Source of the DNA: Candidatus Thiodiazotropha endolucinida | Lineage (GTDB): Bacteria; Pseudomonadota; Gammaproteobacteria; Chromatiales; Chromatiaceae | NCBI RefSeq assembly: GCF_001715975.1 | Contig: NZ_MARB01000030.1 | Location: forward strand, 1 to 48,372 | Reading direction: 5' to 3' | DNA length: 48,372 nt | Shown here: piece by piece, positions 1 to 8,006 of the stretch | Layout: each line of letters begins with the position of its first letter | How positions within the stretch are numbered: position 1 is the first letter of the stretch | Notes under the pieces: generated by a model | Seen by the model: the letters and a program-made list of their open reading frames with translations, nothing else | Database searches by the model: none | What the model was told of the DNA's origin: nothing | Translations under genes and position numbers: made by a program

Positions 1-51
1 CCTATCCGCCAAATAAAAGGGGGCCCTGTTGGGCCCCCTTTTATTTGGCGG
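1..51 (-). terminator. Terminator hairpin downstream of tRNA-Ser, overlapping its 3' end
   Basis: A perfect 21-bp inverted repeat (arms 6-26 and 31-51, loop TGTT) contains a GC core followed by TTTTATTT, the form of an intrinsic terminator. It can work on either strand. The outer part of its right arm is the 3' end of the tRNA gene (discriminator base, CCA and the last two acceptor bases), so the left arm is a mirrored copy of that tRNA tail. The repeat is seen directly; termination is inferred. Confidence 0.8.
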
Positions 52-136
52 AGAGAGAGGGATTCGAACCCTCGATACGCTATTAACGTATACACACTTT
101 CCAGGCGTGCTCCTTCAGCCACTCGGACATCTCTCC
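46..136 (-). tRNA. tRNA-Ser (anticodon GGA), CCA encoded
   Basis: Read on the minus strand this is a class II tRNA with a 7-bp acceptor stem (GGAGAGA/TCTCTCC), a long variable arm (TATACG...CGTAT) and a T loop of type TTCGAAT. The anticodon stem CACGC/GTGTG encloses the loop CTGGAAA, so the anticodon is GGA, decoding UCC and UCU serine codons. The 3' CCA is encoded. It is directly followed by the terminator at 1-51. All parts were read by eye from the sequence. Confidence 0.95.
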
Positions 137-186
137 GGATTTTTGGAGGCGCAAGATTAAACCAGTTCCTCTCCGGAATCAAATGG

Positions 187-657
187 CTAAAGGTGTCTGC
201 TGAATTCGGCGACGATGGCCTCGGACTCTAATTCTCTGAATTTGTCGACACTGATGTGGATCAGTTTGCCGTGGTCGCCGGACTCGAAGTATAGATCAGG
301 CTGCTTCAGCAAGCTGGCGTCAACCAGGGTCTCGATGCCATAGGGCATGCCTGTTGGCGGTACCGCGCCGGTCTCGCAATCGGCGAAGGCCTGCTGCAGC
401 TCATCCTCGGAAATCAGACTGAGTTTACGGCCTGTCAGCTGCTTCAACTGCTCCAGCTCCAATCGATGTGTCGCGGGAATAACCGCAAGCAGATAGCTCT
501 CGTCATCTCCGAGCAAGACCGATTTGGCCATTCTGTCGCCGGGTATATGGGCCGCTTCAGCGGTATGCAGGGTGGAGTCGGTCCGCCGATGATCGATGAC
601 GTCGAAACTGACGCCTTGGTTTTGCAGATACTCTCTGAGTGTAATTGCTATTGCCAT
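187..657 (-). CDS. YbaK/prolyl-tRNA editing-domain protein (aminoacyl-tRNA deacylase)
   Basis: A 156-residue protein resembling the YbaK/ProX editing-domain family, which hydrolyses mischarged aminoacyl-tRNAs in the cytoplasm. Visible features are the family-like N-terminal region, the segment RMAKSVLLGDD containing the usual conserved lysine, and the Gly-rich stretch GAVPPTGMPYG. I chose the start MAIAITLREYL because AGGTG lies about 6 nt upstream; a longer frame reaches 720 but has no comparable ribosome site. It is not clearly in an operon. The exact tRNA substrate (Cys-tRNAPro, Ala-tRNAPro or other) cannot be read from the sequence. Confidence 0.8.
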   Translation of the reverse strand: MAIAITLREYLQNQGVSFDVIDHRRTDSTLHTAEAAHIPGDRMAKSVLLGDDESYLLAVIPATHRLELEQLKQLTGRKLSLISEDELQQAFADCETGAVPPTGMPYGIETLVDASLLKQPDLYFESGDHGKLIHISVDKFRELESEAIVAEFSRHL

Positions 658-935
658 TTCCTCACCTCTTTTTATCTCTCCCTGATGCTCGGCCTTCGAA
701 GGCTCGTGCATCTGATTCATATTATTTTCCAGTTACTTATAATATCTTTCAGTCTATACGAAGACGTGATCACAGAAAGTGTGAAAAGCGCGCGGCCGGA
801 GGTCTTCTGTCAATCCGGGTTGCGTCTGTTTTTTAGGACTCTATTTAGGAGTATAGTTCGCCGGTCAACAGCAATGACGTTTCTGCAGATCTGCTTTTTG
901 AACACCGGCATCACCTGACCAAGTAACGAATCACC

Positions 936-1763
936 ATGGCGAAAAGAAAGAAAAAATCCCCCTCGATGGCAAAATCGGCCGATCGTCACCACCTCTATGA
1001 ACTCTCTGTGCAATGCGCGGAGGCCGAAATCGATTTCGTGGATGACACCTACAAGAAAATACAGGGTCGCAGGGCGAAACGTCTGAGGGAGGATTTCTGC
1101 GGTACCGCGAATGTCTGTTGCGAATGGGTGCGGCGACGCAAATCCAATCATGCTATCGGGATCGATCTGGATAAAGAGGTGCTCGATTGGGGTCGGGATA
1201 ATCAACTGCAGAGACTGAAATCGTCACAGCAGAAACGAATCAGATTAATCGAGGATAATGTCCTCTCGGCAGAAACCGAGCCGATGCAGATCATATCCGC
1301 CATGAATTTCAGCTATTGGCTGTTTAAAGAGCGTACGGCGCTGAAAAACTATTTTCAGCGGGTCCATGGTCAACTGGCCGAAGACGGTATCCTGTTTATG
1401 GATGCCTATGGGGGTTATGACTCCTACAAAGAGATCGAGGAGGAGCGGGAGATCGAGGATGGCGACACCCTGTTCACCTACATCTGGGAACAGGAGAAGT
1501 ATGACCCCATCAGCGGCAACCTGATCTGTCACATACATTTTGAGTTTGAGGACGGCTCACGCATGGAGCGCGCATTCAGTTACGACTGGCGTCTGTGGAG
1601 TTTGCCGGAGATCCATGAACTGCTGAATGAGGTGGGATTCAGCAAAGTGACATTCTACTGGCAGGGATTCGATGATGATGGCGAACCCGACGGTGTGTTT
1701 CTACCTGTCCGCGAAGGCGAGGCGGATGCCGGATGGATCTGTTACATCACCGCCGAAAAGTAA
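936..1763 (+). CDS. Class I SAM-dependent methyltransferase
   Basis: A 275-residue cytoplasmic protein with a class I methyltransferase core. The motif I region reads REDFCGTANVC, followed by AIGIDLDKEVLDWG, whose acidic residue at the end of beta2 is the usual contact to the adenosine ribose. A motif IV-like region, AMNFSYWLF, follows. The N terminus is very basic (MAKRKKKS). The substrate is unknown; the family includes small-molecule, protein and RNA methylases. It stands alone, divergent from the YbaK-like gene and convergent with mobB. Confidence 0.75.
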   Translation: MAKRKKKSPSMAKSADRHHLYELSVQCAEAEIDFVDDTYKKIQGRRAKRLREDFCGTANVCCEWVRRRKSNHAIGIDLDKEVLDWGRDNQLQRLKSSQQKRIRLIEDNVLSAETEPMQIISAMNFSYWLFKERTALKNYFQRVHGQLAEDGILFMDAYGGYDSYKEIEEEREIEDGDTLFTYIWEQEKYDPISGNLICHIHFEFEDGSRMERAFSYDWRLWSLPEIHELLNEVGFSKVTFYWQGFDDDGEPDGVFLPVREGEADAGWICYITAEK

Positions 1764-1767
1764 CCGC

Positions 1768-2328
1768 CTAACCCGCTTTAAAATCTCTCTCGACTGAGCT
1801 GAAACGCGCACAATAATCACAAATAAAGTCGGCAATGGCCGACGCATCGTTAAGATCGAGTTGGGGCAGCGCAGTCTCCTCGCCGATCCCATTATCGCTG
1901 GCAATGGCGATAATTGACGCATCGGCCGGAAACAGCAGGGGTTTACGCAGGGTCCTGCGATGTAATTCTATCTTGGGAAACGCCAAATGCCGAAAGCCCT
2001 CGACCAATACCAGATCCAATTCACTGCAATCGAGTCGTGTCAGTAACTCCTTCAGTACCGGCTCACACTCTTTCGGTTCATCCACCATCAATGCCCAGTG
2101 GCGGGAAGTGGCGAGCAGTACCCGACCGGCACCCGCCTTGCGCAATTCATAGCTATCCTTTCCCGGCTGGTCGACTTCGACCTGGTGATGGGCATGCTTT
2201 ATCACCCCCAGCCTCAAACCGGCATCACGCAACAGGGGTATCAGTTCTCTCAGCAGGGTGGTCTTTCCGGTGCCGCTATAGGCAGCGAAACCAAGCAGGG
2301 GTACCGGACAGGGGTCAGGCGTCTTCAC
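1768..2328 (-). CDS. mobB: Molybdopterin-guanine dinucleotide biosynthesis adaptor MobB
   Basis: A 186-residue P-loop GTP-binding protein. The Walker A motif is GYSGTGKTTLL-like (AAYSGTGKTTLLREL, residues ~16-30), followed by the MobB hallmark GVIKHAHHQVEVD and later VLVEGFRHLAFPKIEL. MobB helps MobA attach GMP to molybdopterin, making the bis-MGD cofactor of DMSO-reductase-type enzymes. Its start overlaps the end of the DUF2802 gene by 14 nt, so it appears to be the last gene of the chemotaxis transcript. That linkage looks incidental in function. No mobA is visible in the window. Confidence 0.88.
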   Translation of the reverse strand: MKTPDPCPVPLLGFAAYSGTGKTTLLRELIPLLRDAGLRLGVIKHAHHQVEVDQPGKDSYELRKAGAGRVLLATSRHWALMVDEPKECEPVLKELLTRLDCSELDLVLVEGFRHLAFPKIELHRRTLRKPLLFPADASIIAIASDNGIGEETALPQLDLNDASAIADFICDYCARFSSVERDFKAG

Positions 2329-2722
2329 GTTTTATGCCGTGGATCATGATAATCAGATCGGCGGCATCCCGGCTGATCCCCAGTTCAGAGACAAGCTGTT
2401 CGGGACCGGCTCCGGCATGCACCATGCGGATGGCATCACTGTATGGGGGTTCGCCCTGGTGACTGCTCTGTTCGATATTTTCCTGGCGCTCTTCCAGGTC
2501 TCTGCCATGGCGCTCCAAGCGGTTCACGCGCTTATCGACACCGACGGCACTGGAACAGAGCGCACTGACTGTCTGCTTTAATGTATCGATTTCCCGCCGA
2601 AGCTGTTCGTAGGACTCGCGTCGATTTCGTTCAAATATCAAAAAGACAACCACCAGCACCAACAACAGCAGCACAATCGGCAGAAGACCAAACCAAAAGA
2701 GTGTCGCATCACTACCCGTCAT
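2315..2722 (-). CDS. DUF2802 membrane-anchored protein of the chemotaxis locus
   Basis: About 135 residues. One N-terminal membrane segment (LFWFGLLPIVLLLLVLVVVF) is followed by a coiled-coil-like region rich in Arg, Glu and Gln, then a C-terminal DUF2802 segment (SDAIRMVHAGAGPEQLVSELGI, then DAADLIIMIHG). Such a protein commonly ends the che-mot-par-cheW cluster of polar-flagellate gammaproteobacteria, as here. The helix-turn-helix-like C terminus has no assigned function. An upstream ATG at 2731 is in frame, but the ribosome site AAGGA sits correctly only for the ATG at 2722. Confidence 0.75.
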   Translation of the reverse strand: MTGSDATLFWFGLLPIVLLLLVLVVVFLIFERNRRESYEQLRREIDTLKQTVSALCSSAVGVDKRVNRLERHGRDLEERQENIEQSSHQGEPPYSDAIRMVHAGAGPEQLVSELGISRDAADLIIMIHGIKREDA

Positions 2723-2755
2723 ACCTGTCATCCTTAGCGGGGCAGAGGAGGAGTG

Positions 2756-2929
2756 TCAGGCATACTCATCGATGTGCGGCTTTCCATCATCCTCATTTTT
2801 TTTCGGTTTCCTCTGCTGTCTCTGTTTACGTTCATCTGCAGGCCTGGGGCGTTCACGTCGCAACGGCGGCTTGGCTGGCTTCACCGGAGTCAGGGGAATA
2901 AGAGGATTTTGGTCTCCAATCTCAGGCAT
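2756..2929 (-). CDS. Small basic Pro/Lys/Arg-rich protein between cheW and DUF2802 gene
   Basis: A 57-codon frame with start at 2929 and stop TGA at 2756-2758. It begins MPEIGDQNPLIPLTPVKPA, continues with a strongly basic stretch (RRERPRPADERKQRQQRKPKK) and ends in an acidic tail, DDGKPHIDEYA. It has no membrane segment or cysteine and is probably disordered. AAGGA lies about 9 nt before the ATG, and the frame fits between the two operon genes. I do not recognise a family. The case rests on the ribosome site, the position and the non-random composition. Confidence 0.55.
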   Translation of the reverse strand: MPEIGDQNPLIPLTPVKPAKPPLRRERPRPADERKQRQQRKPKKNEDDGKPHIDEYA

Positions 2930-3136
2930 GTTTGGCTTCCTTTTCGAAATCTAACCGTTTTCGCCTCTTGCGCTGTCGATCACTAGGTAGAATAGCCGAA
3001 AATCGCTTCCAGGGACAAAGTCCTGCTTAGCCCGTTACTGTTAAAAAGCCCATCATTGCAGGGAAATGCAATAAGTAATTAGGAAATTCGACCCTGTATG
3101 GATACCGGTTGTTCAATATCCGATGCGCGACAGAGA

Positions 3137-3619
3137 TCAATACATGCTGATCTCCTGCCACTCCTCATCTGTCAGCAGTTTATTGAGATCGACCAGGATC
3201 AGCAGTCTGTCCTCTTGTGTCGCCACACCCTGAATATAGCGTGAACTCTCTTCGGTACCCACATTCGGTGCCGGATCGATATCCGTTTCACGCAGTTCGA
3301 CCACTTCGGCTACAGCGTCAACCAAAATACCTACAACCTGTTTTTCAGACTCGATGACAATGATGCGGCTGGCGTCATCCACTTCCTTGGTGGGTAGCCC
3401 AAACCGGGTGCGGGTATCGATGACGGTCACAACATTACCGCGCAGATTGATGATACCCAGAACATAAGGCGGCGCGCCGGGTACGGGAGCGATCTCAGTA
3501 ATACGAAGCACCTCCTGCACTTGCATTACATTGATGCCGTAGACCTCTTCCATCAAAATGAATGTAACAAACTGAATCAGCGGACCACCACCGGCCTCTT
3601 CATCGTCTTCAATAGTCAT
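3137..3619 (-). CDS. cheW: Chemotaxis coupling protein CheW
   Basis: A 160-residue single-domain CheW. It starts with an acidic N terminus, then LIQFVTFILMEEVYGINVMQ, the typical APVPGAPPYVLGIINLRGNVV motif and VGILVDAVAEVVEL. CheW couples methyl-accepting receptors to CheA at the array. It lies 36 nt downstream of parP on the same strand and is intact, so the lesion in parP does not touch the core signalling coupler. The length is normal for the family. Confidence 0.95.
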   Translation of the reverse strand: MTIEDDEEAGGGPLIQFVTFILMEEVYGINVMQVQEVLRITEIAPVPGAPPYVLGIINLRGNVVTVIDTRTRFGLPTKEVDDASRIIVIESEKQVVGILVDAVAEVVELRETDIDPAPNVGTEESSRYIQGVATQEDRLLILVDLNKLLTDEEWQEISMY

Positions 3620-3644
3620 GCTTAAACCTCATAACGATATCACT

Positions 3645-3656
3645 CTAGGGCCTGTT
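3645..3656 (+). repeat. Dispersed repeat copy (CTAGGGCCTGTT), after parP
   Basis: A short copy of the family consensus; its last base is the first position of the parP stop codon. It diverges after TGTT. Confidence 0.5.
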
Positions 3657-4345
3657 CAGCCGGCGAGCATATTCAAGATCCCGTCAACATCCAGCAACAC
3701 ACTCAACTCCTGTATGATAATACCTGCATACCAGGGTCTTATCCCACTGCCGGAACGCCACCGAACTTCCTCCTTATCCACCATTAGCGTATTGCAGATG
3801 GTGTCTACCGCCAGTGCTCTCTGTCCATCACCGATCAGCAACAGGTGTTGTGGTCTGACAGCGCTACTCTCATCCAATCTTTCCGGCATCAACAATCTGG
3901 CGCTGTTAACGACTACGACCTTTTCTTCCCTGTTGACGATGACGCCCAACGACCAGGCTGGCTGTCCCGGCAATTGACTTGCCTCTCCCGCAAAGGGGAG
4001 TATCCCCCTTAGTGATGAGAGCGGAATCCCCAATTTGATTCCATTCACCTCGAACAACTATACCTGAAACGCATCTTCAACCCAGTCCGGTTTATTGGGC
4101 TCAAGCGAAGTTTCAGCCCCACCGGACGTCGGCTCCGATATTGTTGTCAGCGTAGATTCAGTATGCCTGTCATAGTTGATATCGGCATCGGGCAACGGCT
4201 CTTTAACCTCCACCTGGGGAGGCGTGACCGTCAAATCATCGATCTCTGACAACAGCGTATCGAGATAGCTTTTCAGTGCAGTATCAGGCTCTGCAATCTT
4301 GCTGACCGGCTGCGGCGGCTGAGACTGCCTGACCCGCCGATTCAT
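3656..4345 (-). pseudogene. parP: parP-like gene (CheW-like AIF domain) interrupted by an in-frame amber codon
   Basis: Two frames are in the same phase. Residues 1-95 (4345-4061) form a Pro/Gln/acidic region ending WVEDAFQV, then TAG at 4058-4060, then TTG and LFEVNGIKLGIPLSSLRGIL, a CheW-like domain continuing to 3656. Reading through the stop gives FQV-x-LFEVNG, the expected join of such proteins, where x is probably Leu (TTG to TAG is one substitution). ParP links ParC to the chemosensory array in Vibrio; its C-terminal array-integration domain is CheW-like. The start overlaps parC by 4 nt. Restart at the TTG next to the stop, after the weak site AGGT, could still make the C-terminal domain. 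Alternatives are a sequencing error or amber suppression. Confidence 0.8.
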
Positions 4346-5145
4346 GTGGCGACACCTGCTTGGATTACCGGCTCTTCACCTTCATCGAGCAGGTCGCGCA
4401 ACAATCTTTCATAGGCTGCGACTCCCCGGCTCTGTGGCGCGAACAGTGCCGGTGGAATGCCGGCCTTGCTGGCTTCTCTGAAGAGCGTATCCACCGGGAT
4501 CAGGCTGTGCCAAACACGTCCCGGATAGCTCTCCCGCATCACCCGGAGGCTGTCTATGGATGCCCGGGTACGCCGATCGAACATGGTGGGTACAACAAGG
4601 TATGGCAGAGGCACATGCCTTGATTTCATGACCATTTCCAGGGTGTGCAACATCCTTTCCAATCCCTTGAGGGCGAGAAATTCGGTCTGCACTGGAATGA
4701 TCAGCTGCTCACAGGCCGCCATGGCATTGATCATTAAAACCCCGAGTATCGGCGGACAGTCGAGAATGACATGATCGTATCGGTTCTCCAGTTGAGCCAG
4801 TGCCTGCTTGATCACCAAACCCATGCCATCCAGTTTTCCCGCCTGACGGTCGAGGGTGGCCAGCGCCATCTCCGCGGGCATCAGATCCAGCCCGTCCGTA
4901 CCTGTCGGATAGATCAGGCTGAGGGGATCCACATGGCTTTTTTGCGCCACAGCTTTAAACAGGCTGTAGACACTCTCATCCAATCCATCCGGATCGTAGC
5001 GAAAATAGCTGGTCAGGGATCCGTGTGGATCGATATCCAGCAATAGCGTCCGCATACCCCATTGGGACAACATGCCGCCCAATGAGACGGTGGTGGTGGT
5101 CTTTCCCACCCCGCCCTTCTGATTGGCTACGGTCCAGACCTTCAT
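4342..5145 (-). CDS. parC: ParA-family ATPase of the chemotaxis cluster (ParC/Soj-like)
   Basis: A 267-residue MinD/ParA ATPase. The deviant Walker A motif is VANQKGGVGKTTTTVSL (residues ~6-22), Walker A' is LLLDIDPHGSL and Walker B is HVILDCPPILG. The position between motD and parP matches the ParC family, which sets the cell-pole position of chemotaxis arrays, rather than a chromosome-partition gene, which would pair with parB. It overlaps motD and parP by 4 nt each. It is intact, although its partner parP is interrupted. The symbol follows Vibrio usage and is unrelated to topoisomerase IV parC. Confidence 0.85.
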   Translation of the reverse strand: MKVWTVANQKGGVGKTTTTVSLGGMLSQWGMRTLLLDIDPHGSLTSYFRYDPDGLDESVYSLFKAVAQKSHVDPLSLIYPTGTDGLDLMPAEMALATLDRQAGKLDGMGLVIKQALAQLENRYDHVILDCPPILGVLMINAMAACEQLIIPVQTEFLALKGLERMLHTLEMVMKSRHVPLPYLVVPTMFDRRTRASIDSLRVMRESYPGRVWHSLIPVDTLFREASKAGIPPALFAPQSRGVAAYERLLRDLLDEGEEPVIQAGVAT

Positions 5146-5978
5146 TGGCCACCTGTGGGGAGATCGATAACCCGGTCCTCACCGCCGTTCATTCCCATGA
5201 TAATCAGGGAAACCCGGCGATTTTTCGCCCTCCCCGACTCTGTCCCGTTATCCGCAACCGGCCGATGCTCCGCATATCCCACCGCCGACAGGCGCTGCGC
5301 CCCGATTCCCATGCGTGTCATGAGATGGACCACGCTTGCCGCACGGGCAGCGGACAGCTCCCAGTTTGAAGGAAACTCCTTGGTGCTGATGGGACGATTG
5401 TCCGTATTGCCTTCGACCTGTATCTGGTTGGGTACGGTATTCAACACCCGGCTGATACTTCTGAGTGCATTCACAGCCTCTCGCGAAAGATGGGCGCTGG
5501 CACTGGGAAACAGCATTTTGTCCTTCATGTTGACGATCACCCGGTCCTCGGTGAAACTGACGTCAACCAGTTCCTGGTCGACATAGTCACTCAACATATC
5601 CTCGATGGTGGCAGCAAGAAAACTGAGACGTTGCGTCTCGTTGCTGGGCATCTTGTCCATAACCAGGCCCGGATCCTGGTAGGTACCTGGCCCTTGAGTC
5701 TGTTCGGTCTGGATCAGGGCGTTATCCTGGTCTAAACCTGCCATATTGCCTGAATTGCGATTGATTTCACCGACCTGTATCGGATCGACACTGCGACTGT
5801 TTTCCTGAAAGGCTTCTGTGAGGGTTTGCGAGAGTACCCTGTATTTGCCTTCGTTGACCGAGGAAATCGAGTACATGACCACGAAAAAGGCGAACAGCAG
5901 GGTAATGAAATCGGCATATGAGACGATCCATCGCTCATGATTGACATGTTCCTGTTTACGTTTACGCCGCTTGCTCAT
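5142..5978 (-). CDS. motD: Flagellar motor stator protein MotD (MotB family)
   Basis: A 278-residue stator B subunit. It has a basic N terminus, one membrane helix with the proton-path Asp in SYADFITLLFAFFVVMYS (Asp23), a periplasmic linker and a C-terminal OmpA-like peptidoglycan-binding domain (VEGNTDNRPI...NWELSAARAASVVHLM...VGYAEHRPVADN...RAKNRRVSLII). It anchors the stator to the wall. It overlaps motC and parC by 4 nt each. The motC-motD position after cheB matches the second stator set of Pseudomonas. Confidence 0.93.
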   Translation of the reverse strand: MSKRRKRKQEHVNHERWIVSYADFITLLFAFFVVMYSISSVNEGKYRVLSQTLTEAFQENSRSVDPIQVGEINRNSGNMAGLDQDNALIQTEQTQGPGTYQDPGLVMDKMPSNETQRLSFLAATIEDMLSDYVDQELVDVSFTEDRVIVNMKDKMLFPSASAHLSREAVNALRSISRVLNTVPNQIQVEGNTDNRPISTKEFPSNWELSAARAASVVHLMTRMGIGAQRLSAVGYAEHRPVADNGTESGRAKNRRVSLIIMGMNGGEDRVIDLPTGGQ

Positions 5979-6721
5979 TGGAGAAAGCCCTTAAGCTTGG
6001 TCTCAATACTGCAGGGATTGTCGCCTTCAGCAATGCCGATCACACCCTCGATGACCATCTCTCGGAATTTGGCGATGTTCTCAGACTGGGTTTTCAATTT
6101 TGCCGCAATGGGCAGCAAAAACAGATTAGCCAGTCCGACGCCATAGATAGTTGCTACGAATGCAGTGGCGATACCGCTGCCCAGTTTGCTCGGGTCCGCC
6201 AGATTCTGCATGACATGGATAAGGCCCATGACCGCACCGATAATACCGATCGTGGGAGAATAGCCCCCCATACCTTCGTAGACCTTGGCCGCCTGGATAT
6301 CGTGCTGTTCGCTTGCGTCCACTTCCATTTCCAGTATATCCCGCAAGCTCTCGGGTTCACTACCGTCAACAAGCAGTTGCATGCCTTTACGGATGAAAGG
6401 ATCGGGTTCTTCGTCCGCAATGGTCTCCAATCCCAGTAAACCCTCTTTTCTGGCGATATTGCTCCATGCCACCAGCTTCTCAATGGTTGCGCGCATATCC
6501 AGTCTGGCAGGCAAGAATACGCGGCCGGAGAGACGCAGTGCATGCAAAAAAACCGGTACCGGTGTCTGCAGCAATATGGCTCCGATGGTGCCGCCGGTCA
6601 CGATCACCATGGCCGGGCCATTGACCAGAGAGTCTATATGACCGCCCTCCAGCCAATTGCCGCCCAGTATCGCGAGAAATGCGATGATAATTCCGATAAA
6701 ACTAAGAAAGTCGAGTCTCAT
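5975..6721 (-). CDS. motC: Flagellar motor stator protein MotC (MotA/PomA family)
   Basis: A 248-residue stator A subunit with four membrane segments: two near the N terminus (FIGIIIAFLAILGGNWL and PAMVIVTGGTIGAILL) and two later (YSPTIGIIGAVMGLIHVM and GIATAFVATIYGVGLANLFLLPIAAKL). The cytoplasmic loop between them contacts the FliG rotor ring in this family. It pairs with the overlapping motD. Whether it carries protons or sodium cannot be decided by eye. Nothing suggests damage. Confidence 0.93.
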   Translation of the reverse strand: MRLDFLSFIGIIIAFLAILGGNWLEGGHIDSLVNGPAMVIVTGGTIGAILLQTPVPVFLHALRLSGRVFLPARLDMRATIEKLVAWSNIARKEGLLGLETIADEEPDPFIRKGMQLLVDGSEPESLRDILEMEVDASEQHDIQAAKVYEGMGGYSPTIGIIGAVMGLIHVMQNLADPSKLGSGIATAFVATIYGVGLANLFLLPIAAKLKTQSENIAKFREMVIEGVIGIAEGDNPCSIETKLKGFLQ

Positions 6722-6791
6722 AACACTCTCATCGGCACAAAATTCCTATTATTAACCCTGCTCATCATGCTCATTGTTCTATCTGCCATCA

Positions 6792-6824
6792 GGGCCTGTT
6801 TGGTTAGCGTACACAGGTCCTAGG
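6792..6824 (+). repeat. Dispersed repeat copy, degenerate, at the cheB stop
   Basis: GGGCCTGTT at 6792-6800 with an imperfect facing copy ACAGGTCCTAGG at 6813-6824, so this copy is a short inverted repeat. The facing arm contains the cheB TAG stop. Confidence 0.45.
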
Positions 6825-7893
6825 ATATCCTCGCCAATAGCGGCCCAATCTCATCAAGCGCCACTACCCGGTCAGACAGACCGGCTTTTTCGACAGCCTG
6901 GGGCATGCCGTAGACTACACAACTCTGTTGATCCTGACTCCATAGACTTGAACCCGCCAGTTTCAACTTTTTGGCGCCCTGCAAACCATCCGCCCCCATC
7001 CCGGTCAGGATCACGCCCAAGGCCCGCTCACGGTAGCTTTCGGCGACCGAAGAGAGCATCAAATCGACACTGGGATGGTAAATCTGGCCGGGCAGCGGAT
7101 CGGTAATCCGCACCTGGTATTGTGAGGGCCCGCGCTCCACTTTCAGCTGCTTGCCACCCGGGGCGATCAGACATTGACCTGCGATCAGCATGTCTCGATC
7201 GGTTGCCTCTTTGACTTTGATTGAACACACGGTATTCAATCGTTCCGCGTATGCACCGGTGAAGCTGCCAGGCATATGTACCGCCACGACAATCGGTAAT
7301 GGATAGTTGCGCGGTAATGTGCTTAATACCTGGCGCAATGCCACCGGTCCACCCGTGGATGCGCCGATTGCCAGAAGCTCCGGTTTCCGTCCGGCGGTAA
7401 CCGAAGAAGGTGTCAATTTGAACGTGCGACTGGCGTGAGAGTGGCTGCCGAGGACGCTTCGCACACTGCTCAGTCGTGATTGACCTACCGCCCTGACACG
7501 CTCCAGCAGCTGTTTGTTGGCCTCTTCCACACCACTGCCGAGATTACTCATATCCTTGGGCAGAAAATCCATTGCCCCCGCATCCAAAGCGTCCAACGTC
7601 TCCTTGGCACCCTCCTTTGTCAGGGCGGAGAACATAAGGATTCGTGTCGGCGTCTCCGCCATGATCTTGCGTACCGCAGAGATACCATCAACGACGGGCA
7701 TCTCCACATCCATGGTTATCACATCGGGCTTCAGTCGCCGGGCGCGCTCAATGGCTTCCTTGCCGTCTGCTGCAATACCGACGATCTCGATATCATCCGC
7801 CTGCGACAATGCCGCAGTGATCCGGTTTCGAAAGAAAGCTGAATCATCAACAATCAGTACTTTCAGTTTGGCGCCCATTATCCGATTTTTCAC
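6820..7893 (-). CDS. cheB: Chemotaxis protein-glutamate methylesterase CheB
   Basis: A 357-residue response regulator/methylesterase that removes methyl groups from chemoreceptors. The receiver domain comprises KVLIVDDSAFFRNRI and TMDVEMPVVDG with its phospho-acceptor Asp. The catalytic domain shows the Ser in AIGASTGGPVALRQVL, the His in VAVHMPGSFTGAYAERLN and the Asp in VILTGMGADGLQGAKKL. The given start is GTG; an ATG five codons later (7878) also fits, and neither has a convincing ribosome site. The TAG stop lies inside a degenerate copy of the dispersed GGGCCTGTT repeat. Confidence 0.94.
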   Translation of the reverse strand: MKNRIMGAKLKVLIVDDSAFFRNRITAALSQADDIEIVGIAADGKEAIERARRLKPDVITMDVEMPVVDGISAVRKIMAETPTRILMFSALTKEGAKETLDALDAGAMDFLPKDMSNLGSGVEEANKQLLERVRAVGQSRLSSVRSVLGSHSHASRTFKLTPSSVTAGRKPELLAIGASTGGPVALRQVLSTLPRNYPLPIVVAVHMPGSFTGAYAERLNTVCSIKVKEATDRDMLIAGQCLIAPGGKQLKVERGPSQYQVRITDPLPGQIYHPSVDLMLSSVAESYRERALGVILTGMGADGLQGAKKLKLAGSSLWSQDQQSCVVYGMPQAVEKAGLSDRVVALDEIGPLLARIS

Positions 7894-7976
7894 TCTTTTC
7901 GCTTTGACTGTGAGCAGGGCTGCCGGCCATCTTGCTCGTTCCCTTTAAGCTCAACTGAAACGGCCTGGATGCATTC

Positions 7977-8006
7977 GGGCCTGTTAACACTATTCCAATC
8001 GGCCCT
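7977..8006 (+). repeat. Dispersed repeat copy overlapping the cheA stop
   Basis: GGGCCTGTTAACACTA, then TTCCAATCGGCCCT. The two ends GGGCC/GGCCC pair. The TAG stop of cheA overlaps its right end. Confidence 0.6.

Noticed and set aside
3656-4057. Separate CheW-like gene starting at TTG 4057
   Set aside because: It is in frame with the upstream 95 codons and lacks the first beta strand of the domain, so it is better read as the 3' part of an interrupted parP.
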